Part shown: piece by piece, positions 52,771 to 61,173 of the stretch | How positions within the stretch are numbered: position 1 is the first letter of the stretch | How the letters are laid out: every line of letters begins with the position of its first letter | Source of the DNA: Cellvibrionaceae bacterium | GTDB lineage: Bacteria > Pseudomonadota > Gammaproteobacteria > Pseudomonadales > Cellvibrionaceae | Length of the DNA: 64,000 nucleotides | NCBI GenBank assembly: GCA_025800365.1 | Contig: JAOXRT010000167.1 | Coordinates: 58,683 to 122,682, forward strand | Direction of reading: 5' to 3' | Notes under the pieces: model-generated | What the model was told of the DNA's origin: nothing | The model's input: the letters and a program-made list of their open reading frames with translations, nothing else | Databases searched by the model: none | Position numbers and translations under genes: made by a program

Positions 52771-54087
52771 ATTAATACCTGGGATTTAGCTACCGATGTC
52801 GGCGTAGCCAGTGCACTTATCTTGTTGTGCAAATATATAAGAGTAAAACTTAGCCTATTTCAACGCCTGTATATACCTGTTGCTATGATGGCGGGCCTGC
52901 TGGCACTACTTTTGGGAAGCAACGGCTTTGATGTATTACCGCTTTCAAAAAACGCTTATGGCGGTGTGCTGATTGCAGTGATATTCGCCGCTTTAGGCTT
53001 AAGTACCGAATTCCCAAAAGCCAGCACATTAATTCAGCGCACGGGGCGGCTGTGGGCATTTAATCAGATCATAACCGTATCCCAGTGGTTATTAGCCATC
53101 GTAATGGGCGCTTATGTGCTCAGCAGTATTTGGCCCGAGCTACCGGCAGCATTTGCAGTAGTAATGCCCTCTGGATTTATGGGTGGGCATGGCACCGCTG
53201 CGGCAGTGGGCGATAGCTTAGATAAATTAGGCTGGGATGCCGGTATGAGTTTAGCGCTTACCGCTGCAACGGTGGGTGTATTTTTAGCCATACTTGGCGG
53301 CCTGACCTTGATCAATATTATGTCTAGATTGGGTATTCTTACTCATATTAAAAAATTCGAAGAATTCGAAGAGCATTTTCGCAAAGGGCTAATCCCTGAA
53401 GAACAGCGTGAAAGTATCGGGATGGAAACGGTCTCATCTTCATCTGTGAATGCTTTTACCTTGCATATCGCTTTAATTGCCGTCGTGGTAATGGCGGCGT
53501 ATTACGCCTCCCAAATCTTATCGTCTTTTAATCAGTTCGTTAGCGTACCGGTTTTTGCCTGTGCGTTTTTGCTAGGCTGCTTACTGCGTTATGGCTTAAA
53601 AGCCAGTGGGGCTTTAAATCACTTCGACGATAAATTGTTTAATATCGGAGCAAGCTCCGCCACCGATTACCTGGTATTTTTTGGCATCGCCTCTATCAAA
53701 CTGAGTGTTTTAATCAGTTTTGCAGCGCCCTTTATTTTGCTAATGATCAGCGGAATTATCCTCTGCGTATTTTTGGTGCTGTATGTAGCCCCAAAGATCT
53801 TTGGGGAAAAATGGGTAGAGACCGGCTTGTTTTCCTGGGGATGGATGACCGGAACAGTAGCTATGGGTATTTTGCTGCTGCGCATCGTTGATCCAAAATC
53901 CAAATCCACTGTATTAGACGATTATGCTATCGCCTATGTGCCAGGATCTGTGGTAGATATATTGCTGGTATCTTTTATACCAGGCTTACTAATGATGGGG
54001 CAGGTAGGCTTAGCACTTTCCGTTTTATTGGCGTATATCGTATTTGTAATTGCGATAAGCTGGGTGCTTAGTAAGAAGCCAGCTTAA
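52771..54087 (+). CDS. Sodium/glutamate symporter-family (GltS-like) transporter, probable ATT start
   Basis: This membrane protein of about 438 residues has ten or more helices. The conserved GltS loop is PSGFMGGHGTAAAVGDSLDKLGW in the first half, and the second-half counterpart lies near VFFGIASIKLS. The only AUG-class codon near the N-terminus is TTG 52822, which would cut through the first helix. The frame upstream encodes INTWDLATDVGVASALILL, like normal GltS N-termini. AGGGGG (52761-52766) sits four bases before ATT 52771. I therefore propose ATT initiation; a mutated ATG or sequence error are alternatives. Confidence 0.78.
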   Translation: MNTWDLATDVGVASALILLCKYIRVKLSLFQRLYIPVAMMAGLLALLLGSNGFDVLPLSKNAYGGVLIAVIFAALGLSTEFPKASTLIQRTGRLWAFNQIITVSQWLLAIVMGAYVLSSIWPELPAAFAVVMPSGFMGGHGTAAAVGDSLDKLGWDAGMSLALTAATVGVFLAILGGLTLINIMSRLGILTHIKKFEEFEEHFRKGLIPEEQRESIGMETVSSSSVNAFTLHIALIAVVVMAAYYASQILSSFNQFVSVPVFACAFLLGCLLRYGLKASGALNHFDDKLFNIGASSATDYLVFFGIASIKLSVLISFAAPFILLMISGIILCVFLVLYVAPKIFGEKWVETGLFSWGWMTGTVAMGILLLRIVDPKSKSTVLDDYAIAYVPGSVVDILLVSFIPGLLMMGQVGLALSVLLAYIVFVIAISWVLSKKPA

Positions 54088-54289
54088 ACCCCCTCGACTT
54101 GCGAGCGATACACAGCTCAAGATTTCGCTTAGTGGTGCGGCCTTATGGCTGCGCTGCCAAGCATTGTTCTCTGCCGTTCTCAATGTTTACCCCTTAACTC
54201 AAAGCTACTGCTTCAATCTTCGCAAGGGGATGGCATATATAGCCAGTTTTATGGGCCTTATGGCTGTGTTTATCCTATCAGCGCTATTT

Positions 54290-54320
54290 TAGAGTGATCA
54301 TTCTAGAAAGGTCGCTCTAG
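54290..54320. promoter_or_regulatory. Two overlapping dyads upstream of the TetR gene (candidate autoregulatory operator)
   Basis: TAGAGTGATCATTCTA (54290-54305) is palindromic apart from one pair. It overlaps CTAGA-N8-TCTAG (303-307 and 316-320 of 54,000). Both end 27 bases before the GTG start of the TetR-type regulator, a normal site for self-repression. Confidence 0.55.
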
Positions 54321-54347
54321 CAACATTAGCACTAAAAGAGATGAGCT

Positions 54348-54944
54348 GTGGCAAGACAGAAAGAATTTAATCAGGATATTGTTCTTGGCAAAGCCATAGA
54401 GTGCTTTTGGCAGCGAGGATTTAGTGCGACAAGCATGAAGCATCTAGAGGCGGCAACAGCCTTAACACCTGGTAGCATCTATAACAGCTTTGGTTCTAAG
54501 GATGGCTTGTTTCTAGCCTGTCTAGATCACTATAACGAAACCGTTATCGGCGCGCGCGTAAAACAATACCTATTACCTGCTGAGGCCCAATATTTGAATG
54601 ATCCTTTGGCGGGTATAGAAGCCTTTATTGAAACCGCTTTTGATCCTGGTCCAGCCGAGCTGTGCTTAGGTTGCCTGATGGTAAATAGCTCTGTTGAATT
54701 AGGTCCCCATGAAGAATCTGTTCGGCTTCGAAGCAAAACCGCCATGAAAAAAGTAGTAAAGGGAATGCAGTATGCGCTAGGCCAAGCGCAGGCGATAGGT
54801 CAGCTAGGCAACGATATAGATTGCCGACTGCGCGCCCAGAGTTTACTGCTGCTTTTTAATGGCATGCTCGTGCAATGGCGCGGATCGCCTGACAAAATGT
54901 GGTTAAAACATGCCATGCACAGCGTCAAAGATTTACTCCATTGA
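54348..54944 (+). CDS. TetR-family transcriptional regulator
   Basis: This 198-residue repressor has the N-terminal HTH ALGKAIECFWQRGFSATSMKHLEAATALTPGSIYNSFGSKDGLFLACLDHY, the NemR/AcrR-like pattern. The C-terminal ligand domain contains CLGCLMVNSSVELG, with two cysteines that could sense electrophiles. The start is GTG. It is 26 bases upstream of the haloalkane dehalogenase gene on the same strand and probably controls it. Confidence 0.88.
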   Translation: MARQKEFNQDIVLGKAIECFWQRGFSATSMKHLEAATALTPGSIYNSFGSKDGLFLACLDHYNETVIGARVKQYLLPAEAQYLNDPLAGIEAFIETAFDPGPAELCLGCLMVNSSVELGPHEESVRLRSKTAMKKVVKGMQYALGQAQAIGQLGNDIDCRLRAQSLLLLFNGMLVQWRGSPDKMWLKHAMHSVKDLLH

Positions 54945-54970
54945 ACACAGAATAATGAGAGAACAACACT

Positions 54971-55885
54971 ATGGAATATTTACGTACACCCGATGAATGT
55001 TTTGAAAACTTACCCGGTTATGACTTTGCACCGAATTACCTGAACGTTGCTGACGGTGAAGGCGGAGAGTTGCGCGTCCATTATGTGGCTGAAGGCCCAG
55101 TCGATGGCGAAACGGTATTACTGTTACATGGCGAGCCATCCTGGTCGTTTTTGTATCGTAAAATGATTCCACTTTTTGTCGAGGCCGGTTTCCGCGTTAT
55201 CGCACCTGATCTGCCTGGTTTTGGGCGATCAGATAAACCCAGTAAACGCAGAGATTATACTTATCAGCGCCACGTGGATTGGATGCAATCCGTACTGGAT
55301 CAATTAAAATTAAACGATATCACTTTGGTTTGCCAGGATTGGGGCGGTTTAATTGGCTTACGCTTATTAGCAGAAAACCCGAGCCGATTTGCCCGCGCCG
55401 TTGCGGCTAACACCATGCTGCCAACTGGTGATCAGGCCCCAGGGCAAGCCTTTTTGGATTGGCGAAAATTCTCACAAGAAGTGCCCGAGTTTCCCGTAGG
55501 TGGAATTATCTCTGGTGCAACCACAACTGAACTCAGCCCAGAGGTAGTTGCTGCTTACGATGCGCCATACCCTGACGAAAGCTATAAAGAGGGCGCACGT
55601 CAGTTTCCACTATTAGTGCCCGCAACACCAGACGACCCGGCATCTGATGCCAATCGCGCTGCATGGGCGATATTAAGCAAATGGAAAAAGCCATTTTTAA
55701 CCGCCTTTAGTGATTCCGACCCGGTAACCAAAGGTGGAGATGCCATTATGCAAAAGCTTATTCCCGGTTGCGAAGGGCAGGACCATACGACTATTGTTAA
55801 TGGCGGCCATTTTCTACAAGAAGACCAAGGCGAAGCACTGGCTAAGGTTGTACTGAAATTTGCTAAGGCTAATCCGATCGGCTAA
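54971..55885 (+). CDS. Haloalkane dehalogenase (subfamily HLD-I)
   Basis: This 304-residue alpha/beta-hydrolase should hydrolyse carbon-halogen bonds to alcohols. It has the oxyanion motif HGEPSW (53-58), the nucleophile Asp123 with the halide-stabilising Trp124 in CQDWGG, the catalytic acid Asp250 in SDSDPVT and His280 in NGGHFLQED. This Asp-His-Asp layout with the acid after the lid domain is that of the DhlA/DppA group. It is the second gene of a probable operon with a TetR regulator. The native substrate is not known. Confidence 0.9.
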   Translation: MEYLRTPDECFENLPGYDFAPNYLNVADGEGGELRVHYVAEGPVDGETVLLLHGEPSWSFLYRKMIPLFVEAGFRVIAPDLPGFGRSDKPSKRRDYTYQRHVDWMQSVLDQLKLNDITLVCQDWGGLIGLRLLAENPSRFARAVAANTMLPTGDQAPGQAFLDWRKFSQEVPEFPVGGIISGATTTELSPEVVAAYDAPYPDESYKEGARQFPLLVPATPDDPASDANRAAWAILSKWKKPFLTAFSDSDPVTKGGDAIMQKLIPGCEGQDHTTIVNGGHFLQEDQGEALAKVVLKFAKANPIG

Positions 55886-55895
55886 TTAAAAATAC

Positions 55896-55931
55896 GGGCA
55901 TGTACCTTATCTTAAAGTAGGGTACATGCCC
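55896..55931. terminator. Hairpin downstream of the dehalogenase gene
   Basis: GGGCATGTACC (55896-55906) and GGTACATGCCC (55921-55931) form a perfect 11-bp stem. The plus strand lacks a T run after it, so termination may depend on structure alone. Confidence 0.55.
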
Positions 55932-56185
55932 ATCATTCGCAGAAGCTACTCCCTAAGCATCATTTCACAGCTTCAAGTCACTCTAAGCGCCAGCTATTCT
56001 CTAACTATCTCCCTGTAAGCTCTCAATTTGGCCCAGCTAAGCCGCAAAGCTGTAATTAATTTGCCATAGTAGATAGGAAGGATTAACCTCACAAGCAAAG
56101 GCAATCAAAGTAATAATATTAAAACCCTTTAATACCCCAATCACACTGTAATAGCATTGTAATAAAACCGTAAAGGATTACCGCC

Positions 56186-57304
56186 ATGGCGAAAAACATC
56201 GTGATATGCCTTGATGGCACGGGCAATAAATTTGGTGAAGAAAATACCAATATCGTAAAGCTGTTTCGCGTACTTAAGCGCAACACTACCCAAATATGCT
56301 ATTACGACCCAGGCGTAGGCACTTTAGGCGACCCTAAATATAAATCCTCCATCGCAAAAACACTTTATAAAGGCCTAGGCCAAGCATTTGGGTTGGGCCT
56401 TATAGAAAACATGGTGCAGGCCTATAGCTTCTTGATGGAGAATTACCAAAACGGCGACAGGGTATATATCTTCGGCTTTAGCCGCGGCGCCTATACGGCC
56501 AGAGTGCTAGCTGGCTTTATTCATAGTATCGGTCTATTAGATTCAGGCTGTAATAACCTCATTCCCTACGCACTGACTTTATACAGAGCTAAGAAAACCG
56601 ATTTTGCCTTAATGGCGCAGTTTAAAAAGACCTACGGCCGCAATATTAATATCAACTTTTTAGGCCTATGGGATTCGGTTAGCACCTTCGGTTGGATATA
56701 CAGCCCGGTGTTTTTACCGTTTACCACCAACAACCCAAGCGTCGAAGTTATCAGGCACGCTTTAGCCATAGATGAAAAACGAGCCTTCTTTCAACCGATG
56801 TTATGGGGCAGGAAACATCAAGATAAACAAGACATAAAAGAAGTATGGTTTGCCGGCGTCCATTCCGATATCGGGGGAGGCTATCCAGAATGCGAATCTG
56901 GTCTAGCCAAAGTAACCCTGCAATGGATGATTAATGAAGCCAAAGGCAATACCCAAAACCTTACGGTAAACAAATACCCCTTAAAAATCGAAGCCAAAGA
57001 ATATGATCGCTATGTAATGGGTAAGGGCAGTGATGCCAAATACATAGCACCCAACCCACTTGCGGAGCAACATAAGTCACTGCAAGGTGCATGGCACTGG
57101 GTACAAGATATCCCAAGAAGCGTTTGGTCGGTGAAAGAAGAAAGGGAGGTACTACGCACCGCACCCGACTATAGAGAAATCGCTCCAGACTCAACATTGC
57201 ATAGCTCGGTTCTTGAGCGCATAGAAGAAACAAACTACAAGCCCGCCGCACTACAAGGTATGAAAAGCGAGCAGCTTCAACAGGTGTTTAAAATAGAGCC
57301 ATAG
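56186..57304 (+). CDS. DUF2235 alpha/beta-hydrolase (Tle1-like phospholipase fold)
   Basis: This 372-residue protein starts KNIVICLDGTGNKFGEENTNIVKLFRVL and has the nucleophile elbow FGFSRGAYTARVLAGF with the Ser of GxSxG. ENLGLWDSVS-like and WFAGVHSDIGGGYPE segments supply the Asp and His region. DUF2235 includes type VI secretion phospholipases and stand-alone hydrolases. No VgrG or PAAR gene is near, and there is no signal peptide, so effector status is not supported. It directly precedes the cassette array. Confidence 0.87.
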   Translation: MAKNIVICLDGTGNKFGEENTNIVKLFRVLKRNTTQICYYDPGVGTLGDPKYKSSIAKTLYKGLGQAFGLGLIENMVQAYSFLMENYQNGDRVYIFGFSRGAYTARVLAGFIHSIGLLDSGCNNLIPYALTLYRAKKTDFALMAQFKKTYGRNININFLGLWDSVSTFGWIYSPVFLPFTTNNPSVEVIRHALAIDEKRAFFQPMLWGRKHQDKQDIKEVWFAGVHSDIGGGYPECESGLAKVTLQWMINEAKGNTQNLTVNKYPLKIEAKEYDRYVMGKGSDAKYIAPNPLAEQHKSLQGAWHWVQDIPRSVWSVKEEREVLRTAPDYREIAPDSTLHSSVLERIEETNYKPAALQGMKSEQLQQVFKIEP

Positions 57305-57760
57305 TAAAGCATGCCTTATTTCCCCAAAGCGCTCAAAAAACCAGCAAAAACCACAGCCCATTACAAGAAGGCTGCACGGAAATACAGTTATAATTTTAAA
57401 AGCGCTATTTCGATAGATTCCTAATAATTCGGGAAATAACAATTAATAAAACACAAACATTCGTAATATCAACAACTTAGATAGAAAAAATCACTTCTCT
57501 AAAAAAGCTACACACGAGAAAAAGCAAGAAGATCGCCAAGTATTAATGATTTAAACGCCAGGTCTCGTGAGTTTGGTATGATTTTACTAATGCTTGAAAA
57601 AGCGCTGCTAAAACAATAAATTAGAGCTTTAGTCAAAGGAATGCAGACAGGTATTTAAACGGACACCATCCTATTATTTCTGAAATCCCCGAATTATTAA
57701 GACGCGTCCGCTTTTTGGTTTTATTTATACCGGTCTGTTGAATAAGCTGTTAAGCATCTT
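57305..57760. other. Gene-free boundary region before the cassette array
   Basis: The region is about 455 bases of AT-rich DNA without a supported gene. At 57749-57755 it contains GTTAAGC, a match to the integron core site GTTRRRY, directly before the first cassette gene. A possible partner half-site TTTAAAC lies near 57655. This could be a degenerate attC or a relict attI. No integrase gene is present. Confidence 0.45.
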
Positions 57761-58096
57761 ATGAAAATGAGCCACGAAGAATACGTCCAGAAACAACGCA
57801 AACGTGCTGTCGAATTGGCAAACGGAATGCTTGTTGGTTCTATCCATTATTTAGAGGGGGCCATTGAGTTGTCTGCACTAAGATTTGAGGTTGGGTTGCC
57901 AGAAGATGATAAAGATTTTCTTGCGTTCGCCGGGGTATCCTCGGAAACGGATCACCTTCCAATCGGCTCAGCGAGGCAATATTGGTCACAAGAAGCTCTT
58001 GAGAGGCATGAACCAGAAATTCAACAATCTATTAAGTGGGCAAAGGAGGTTTCTTTGTCTGAATGTAAATCTATCGTAGCAAGGTTCAATGCTTAA
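57761..58096 (+). CDS. Integron cassette gene 1: unknown helical protein (111 aa)
   Basis: This soluble, mostly helical protein has KRAVELANGMLVGSIHYLEGAIELSALRFEVG and later ETDHLPIGSARQYWSQEALERHEPEI. The pattern resembles a small family of cassette-borne proteins that I recall only vaguely (DUF2489-like), so no function is claimed. The stop codon lies inside the first half-site of the following attC, the normal cassette arrangement. The ATG at 57761 and one two codons later are possible starts. Confidence 0.75.
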   Translation: MKMSHEEYVQKQRKRAVELANGMLVGSIHYLEGAIELSALRFEVGLPEDDKDFLAFAGVSSETDHLPIGSARQYWSQEALERHEPEIQQSIKWAKEVSLSECKSIVARFNA

Positions 58097-58171
58097 CAAG
58101 GGTAGGCAAAATCGCCCGCAAAAAGCGCGGGCTGGACTCGCTAGCGCTCGCCTTTGCTACCGGCGTTAGCT
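58091..58171 (+). repeat. attC site 1
   Basis: The site runs from the half-site GCTTAAC (58091-58097) to GTTAGCT (58165-58171). Inner arms GGTAGGCAAA and TTTGCTACC pair with a bulged base, and a central GCCCGC/GCGGGC stem is also visible. The length of 81 bases is normal for integron recombination sites. Confidence 0.85.
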
Positions 58172-58190
58172 TTCACTATGAGGTTACGGA

Positions 58191-58490
58191 ATGACTGATT
58201 ATATTTACAACTCACGGGGTAATGCCGTGGGCTACATCCGAGGCAAGTACATCCATGCCATGAGTGGCCAAGCAGTTGGCCAGCTCAACGGAACACACGT
58301 ACATAAATTATCTGGCCAGTATGTTGGTGAGCTTCACGAGCAAATGGTTCTAAATAAACATATAGGCAGCTTCGGAAATATCGGTAACCCTGGAAATCCA
58401 GGCAATGCTGGTAATCCGGGGAACCCCGGAAATCGAGGTTCACGCAATTACGGCTTTCCTGATGTATCAGCAGAACTGTTTGGCAACTAA
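58191..58490 (+). CDS. Integron cassette gene 2: 4-fold beta-flower protein with collagen-like Gly-Asn-Pro repeats
   Basis: This 99-residue protein begins with four short beta repeats (YIYNSRGNAVGYIRG, YIHAMSGQAVGQLNG, HVHKLSGQYVGELHE), the pattern of the 4-fold beta-flower fold known from cassette proteins. Its second half is a low-complexity GN[PA] repeat (positions about 62-84) followed by RGSRNYGFPDV. There is no signal peptide. The function of the family is unknown. GAGGTTACGG precedes the ATG, and the stop abuts attC 2. Confidence 0.82.
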   Translation: MTDYIYNSRGNAVGYIRGKYIHAMSGQAVGQLNGTHVHKLSGQYVGELHEQMVLNKHIGSFGNIGNPGNPGNAGNPGNPGNRGSRNYGFPDVSAELFGN

Positions 58491-58568
58491 AGCTAACAAT
58501 GCCAGCCAGAGGGGTCGAAAAACCGCCGCTTCGCTCTGGTTTTTCGGCCCCTGCTGGCGGCGTTAGCC
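58491..58568 (+). repeat. attC site 2
   Basis: The site is bounded by AGCTAAC (58491) and GTTAGCC (58562-58568). The arms GCCAGCCAGAGGGG...CGAAAAACC and GGTTTTTCGGCCCCTGCTGGC pair extensively with small bulges, giving a textbook folded attC of 78 bases. Confidence 0.9.
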
Positions 58569-58587
58569 TAAATTGGAAACGAAGTAG

Positions 58588-59418
58588 ATGGAAGATATAT
58601 TCAAAGAAGCTGCCATAAAAAAAGAAAAGCTGGAGAAAGAGTTTGCGAGCTTGCCAGAAACTATTGTATCTGGAGTTGTTGGAGCTAATGGCCCTGGGGC
58701 AGGAAAGGTTCCTTCCGATCAATATTGGTCCTTAAATTTATCTCTAATCGCTTGGAAGGAACTCGAGGGGCAGGTCAATAATTCAAAGCTTATTCTTTCG
58801 AAGAATCTTACTGATGGTGAGCTAGAAGCCATTCAAGCAACCGTCAAGAGGGAATCATTGGTCCAATTTAAAGTAAAGCTGTCAGAAGTTAGCCCGTTCG
58901 GTGATGCGAGAGCCCAACTCTTATCTGTTTTGGATACGCCAGATGATCTTGAGCTAAAAGCTATTCTCGAAAAATTTATGGAGCCAGTCGAAATCATTCA
59001 TCCTGAGTTTGGTACACTAGTTCTTGATCGATCTGTAGATTGGTTTGAAGGCACAGTAAATTGGATGGGCGAGCAGATTAGAGTATCGGTTTCATTGGAT
59101 GAAGAAAGCGGTTCATCGGAATCTAGCATTAAAACATTAGAGGCGCTGTATTACGGTGCTAGTGATTGGTCAAAGAAAATAACGGACTACGCTGTTTCGG
59201 AACTTCTTGAGTTGAAGAATGATAATTGGCTAATGGATAATCAAGAAGAGTTAACAGCTTCAGATTTTATTAATGCAATGAAGCTTGAATCAATTACTGT
59301 TTATCCAGATGGAGAGTTTGAATTTTGGCATAATGATGGTGATTTATTCTGGGGTCATTCAATCCTCATTTCAGGATCACTATCTGAAGGACCCAGTGAT
59401 GCAGATATACCAGGCTAA
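58588..59418 (+). CDS. Integron cassette gene 3: DUF2262-type protein
   Basis: This 276-residue soluble protein has a C-terminal half that matches my memory of DUF2262: HPEFGTLVLDRSVDWFEGTVNWMGEQIRVSVSLDE, then SITVYPDGEFEFWHNDGDLFWGHSILISGSL and SDADIPG at the end. The N-terminal about 130 residues are charged and helical and not assigned. Function is unknown. At 276 residues it is the longest cassette gene product here. The stop lies in the first half-site of attC 3. Confidence 0.78.
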   Translation: MEDIFKEAAIKKEKLEKEFASLPETIVSGVVGANGPGAGKVPSDQYWSLNLSLIAWKELEGQVNNSKLILSKNLTDGELEAIQATVKRESLVQFKVKLSEVSPFGDARAQLLSVLDTPDDLELKAILEKFMEPVEIIHPEFGTLVLDRSVDWFEGTVNWMGEQIRVSVSLDEESGSSESSIKTLEALYYGASDWSKKITDYAVSELLELKNDNWLMDNQEELTASDFINAMKLESITVYPDGEFEFWHNDGDLFWGHSILISGSLSEGPSDADIPG

Positions 59419-59484
59419 CAAACGCATTTTGCCGGACTGGTTTTCCGCTGCGCTCCAAACCAGCCGCAAATGCGAGCGTTAGAA
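59413..59484 (+). repeat. attC site 3
   Basis: The half-sites GGCTAAC (59413-59419) and GTTAGAA (59478-59484) flank arms CGCATTTTGCCGGACTGGTTT and AAACCAGCCGCAAATGCG, which pair with extrahelical bases. The length is 72 bases. Confidence 0.88.
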
Positions 59485-59493
59485 GCACAAGCA

Positions 59494-59901
59494 ATGAATA
59501 AGCAACGACTAAAATTTATAGCCCTAATCGGACTGTCTCTTTCGCTATTGGCATGCTCCAGCTTCTTAGGGGGCTCGCCAGAGGAAGAGGTAGCACAAGA
59601 TATTGAATCGAATACTTATTCATTTTTAACATGGTATGACGGCTGGGGAGGCCATACGGTTTGGGGTGTTGGTAAGGTTGGCGCGTGTTTCACTTGTGGT
59701 AGCGTAATGTGCGGTAGTACCAAGGTAGAATTCACAGTTAGCTTTGACGCTCATACGAGAACTGCCGACAGCAAGTATCCTCAGGAGAAAGAATTTGCAA
59801 CAACATATAATTCAATGTTGCTTGCGCACTTTAAACAAACAGGGCAAGAGTGTAATTTTGAACTTATGCCTACAACTGGCGGTTCGGCTTCTAACAAGTA
59901 G
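59494..59901 (+). CDS. Integron cassette gene 4: putative lipoprotein (135 aa)
   Basis: A lipoprotein signal is clear (LKFIALIGLSLSLLAC, Cys about residue 21). The mature part contains CFTCGSVMC and further cysteines and is rich in Gly and Trp (WYDGWGGHTVWGVGKVG). I do not recognise a domain. ATG 59494 is chosen because the upstream in-frame ATG (59470) lies inside attC 3 and would not give a signal peptide at the N-terminus. The gene ends within attC 4. Confidence 0.78.
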   Translation: MNKQRLKFIALIGLSLSLLACSSFLGGSPEEEVAQDIESNTYSFLTWYDGWGGHTVWGVGKVGACFTCGSVMCGSTKVEFTVSFDAHTRTADSKYPQEKEFATTYNSMLLAHFKQTGQECNFELMPTTGGSASNK

Positions 59902-59959
59902 CTGCACCGGAAAAACTACTCGCTTTGCTCGCATTCTTACGGTGAGCAAGGCGTTAGGG
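59889..59959 (+). repeat. attC site 4
   Basis: The half-sites TTCTAAC and GTTAGGG (59953-59959) flank inner arms GCACCGG...CTCGC and GCTCG...TTACGGTGAGC. It overlaps the last codons of the lipoprotein gene and is about 71 bases long. Confidence 0.8.
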
Positions 59960-59965
59960 CTACAT

Positions 59966-60682
59966 ATGAACATGAGTATTAAATTGAAACGTTTGATTTT
60001 TATAGTATTGGCTTTGATCACAACAAATTGTTTTGCCGGTCTCAGCGATATTAGCGCTGTAATGCTGCCCGGAACTGTTCAAGAGCACTACGGCAACCCT
60101 GAAAACAAAAAGCCACTGTCTCCACAAGAAGCAATTGAATCGCTCGAAGCATTTTCAATTGGATACGGTTCGAAAAAGCAAGGCTCCAATATGGTGCTTC
60201 TTGCTGCTTCAACTTCTAAATTCACCGATTTTGGTAAATTCAAATCCTATGCTATTTCAGTACAATTTGAAGCCCCGCTTCCAACTCAGAAAATGCGTCT
60301 AAATGGCTATATGGTTAAACCAAAGAAAGGGAAAAAATATATTGTATATCCATTAGCGTCGGCATATAGCGAAGATCGATCATTACTTGGTATGCTCACC
60401 CCTTCAAACGAATCCGATATTAAAGGCAACACTATATCCAATATCATTGATATTCCGGAGGGGACTAAGTTTTTGCTGCTATACACAAACCCAGCATATA
60501 TCACCTTTGATATTGCAACGGGTGATTCATTGCCAGAAGAAAAAATTACCGCAGGCCTTGCTTCTCTCGGTGGTGCAATTGGAGGTTTATTCAACGGAGT
60601 GCTTTTCAATTCACAGGTTAAGCGTGGAAAGGTCGGGGTTGCCCCAGTAGGTATTATTGAAGTTATGCAATTCAAGCCCTAA
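59966..60682 (+). CDS. Integron cassette gene 5: exported hypothetical protein (238 aa)
   Basis: A signal peptide is visible (MNMSIKLKRLIFIVLALITTNCFA). The mature protein is mainly beta, with a Gly-rich hydrophobic stretch near the C-terminus (GLASLGGAIGGLFNGVLF). No family is recognised. The frame is open upstream into the previous gene, but ATG 59966 lies six bases after attC 4 and yields the signal peptide. The stop lies in the first half-site of attC 5. Confidence 0.75.
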   Translation: MNMSIKLKRLIFIVLALITTNCFAGLSDISAVMLPGTVQEHYGNPENKKPLSPQEAIESLEAFSIGYGSKKQGSNMVLLAASTSKFTDFGKFKSYAISVQFEAPLPTQKMRLNGYMVKPKKGKKYIVYPLASAYSEDRSLLGMLTPSNESDIKGNTISNIIDIPEGTKFLLLYTNPAYITFDIATGDSLPEEKITAGLASLGGAIGGLFNGVLFNSQVKRGKVGVAPVGIIEVMQFKP

Positions 60683-60734
60683 CAAGACAATCAAGCGTGA
60701 TGGCTTAGAGCCGTCGCTTATTCAGGCGTTAGCA
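60676..60734 (+). repeat. attC site 5
   Basis: This compact 59-base site runs from GCCCTAAC to GTTAGCA (60728-60734). The pairing AAGCG-TGATGGCTT / GAGCCGTCGCTT is visible. Confidence 0.85.
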
Positions 60735-60741
60735 CTCACAC

Positions 60742-61173
60742 ATGATACGGATCGCATTATTAATTTTATTAATATTCACGTTAGGCGCATCGAGTAGCGG
60801 GAATATTCAATACTCATTTGAAGCCAGTGACCCAATCGTTGCCGTGGAGCTTGCGAAGGAATTCCTAAAGTCCCAAGGGTTTGAGGAAGCTGGAGAGGTA
60901 AACGGGCTGAAGGAGTTCCCAAACCACCAATACTCTACATTCGCTTACCTAGGTTCACAGGGCAGGTCCGTATATCTAGGATTTTCTGAGCTTAGGGGAG
61001 GGTGCAGCAGCTCTAAAGGTGTGCCGCGCATTGATCGAGAGTTTTTAAAGTATCAGCAGCTTCTAGTTGATAACGGTGTATCAATAACGAACCTCGTAGC
61101 AAGCAAAAGTGCTAACAATTTAATCAACGATCGTCCTTCAATCTGGACCGCTAAAAACACTGCTTCGCAGTAA
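60742..61173 (+). CDS. Integron cassette gene 6: exported hypothetical protein, reading into attC 6
   Basis: This 143-codon frame has an N-terminal signal sequence (IALLILLIFTLGASS) and a mature part with ELRGGCSSSKGVPR. No family is recognised. Unusually, the frame does not stop in the attC half-site (GCT AAC is read as Ala-Asn) and continues for about 20 codons within attC 6, ending TASQ. The native stop may have been lost or shifted out of frame. Confidence 0.68.
   Translation: MIRIALLILLIFTLGASSSGNIQYSFEASDPIVAVELAKEFLKSQGFEEAGEVNGLKEFPNHQYSTFAYLGSQGRSVYLGFSELRGGCSSSKGVPRIDREFLKYQQLLVDNGVSITNLVASKSANNLINDRPSIWTAKNTASQ

Noticed and set aside
56186..57304. DUF2235 protein as a type VI secretion phospholipase effector
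   Set aside because: There is no VgrG, PAAR, adaptor or immunity gene nearby; only the hydrolase family can be supported.
58378..58443. Short GGNAAYCC-type DNA repeats resembling a minisatellite or CRISPR
   Set aside because: They are the codons of the Gly-Asn-Pro protein repeat in cassette gene 2; there are no spacers.
59744..59965. Upstream extension of the cassette gene 5 frame into the preceding lipoprotein gene
   Set aside because: It crosses attC 4 and lacks a start signal; the ATG at 59966 directly gives a signal peptide.
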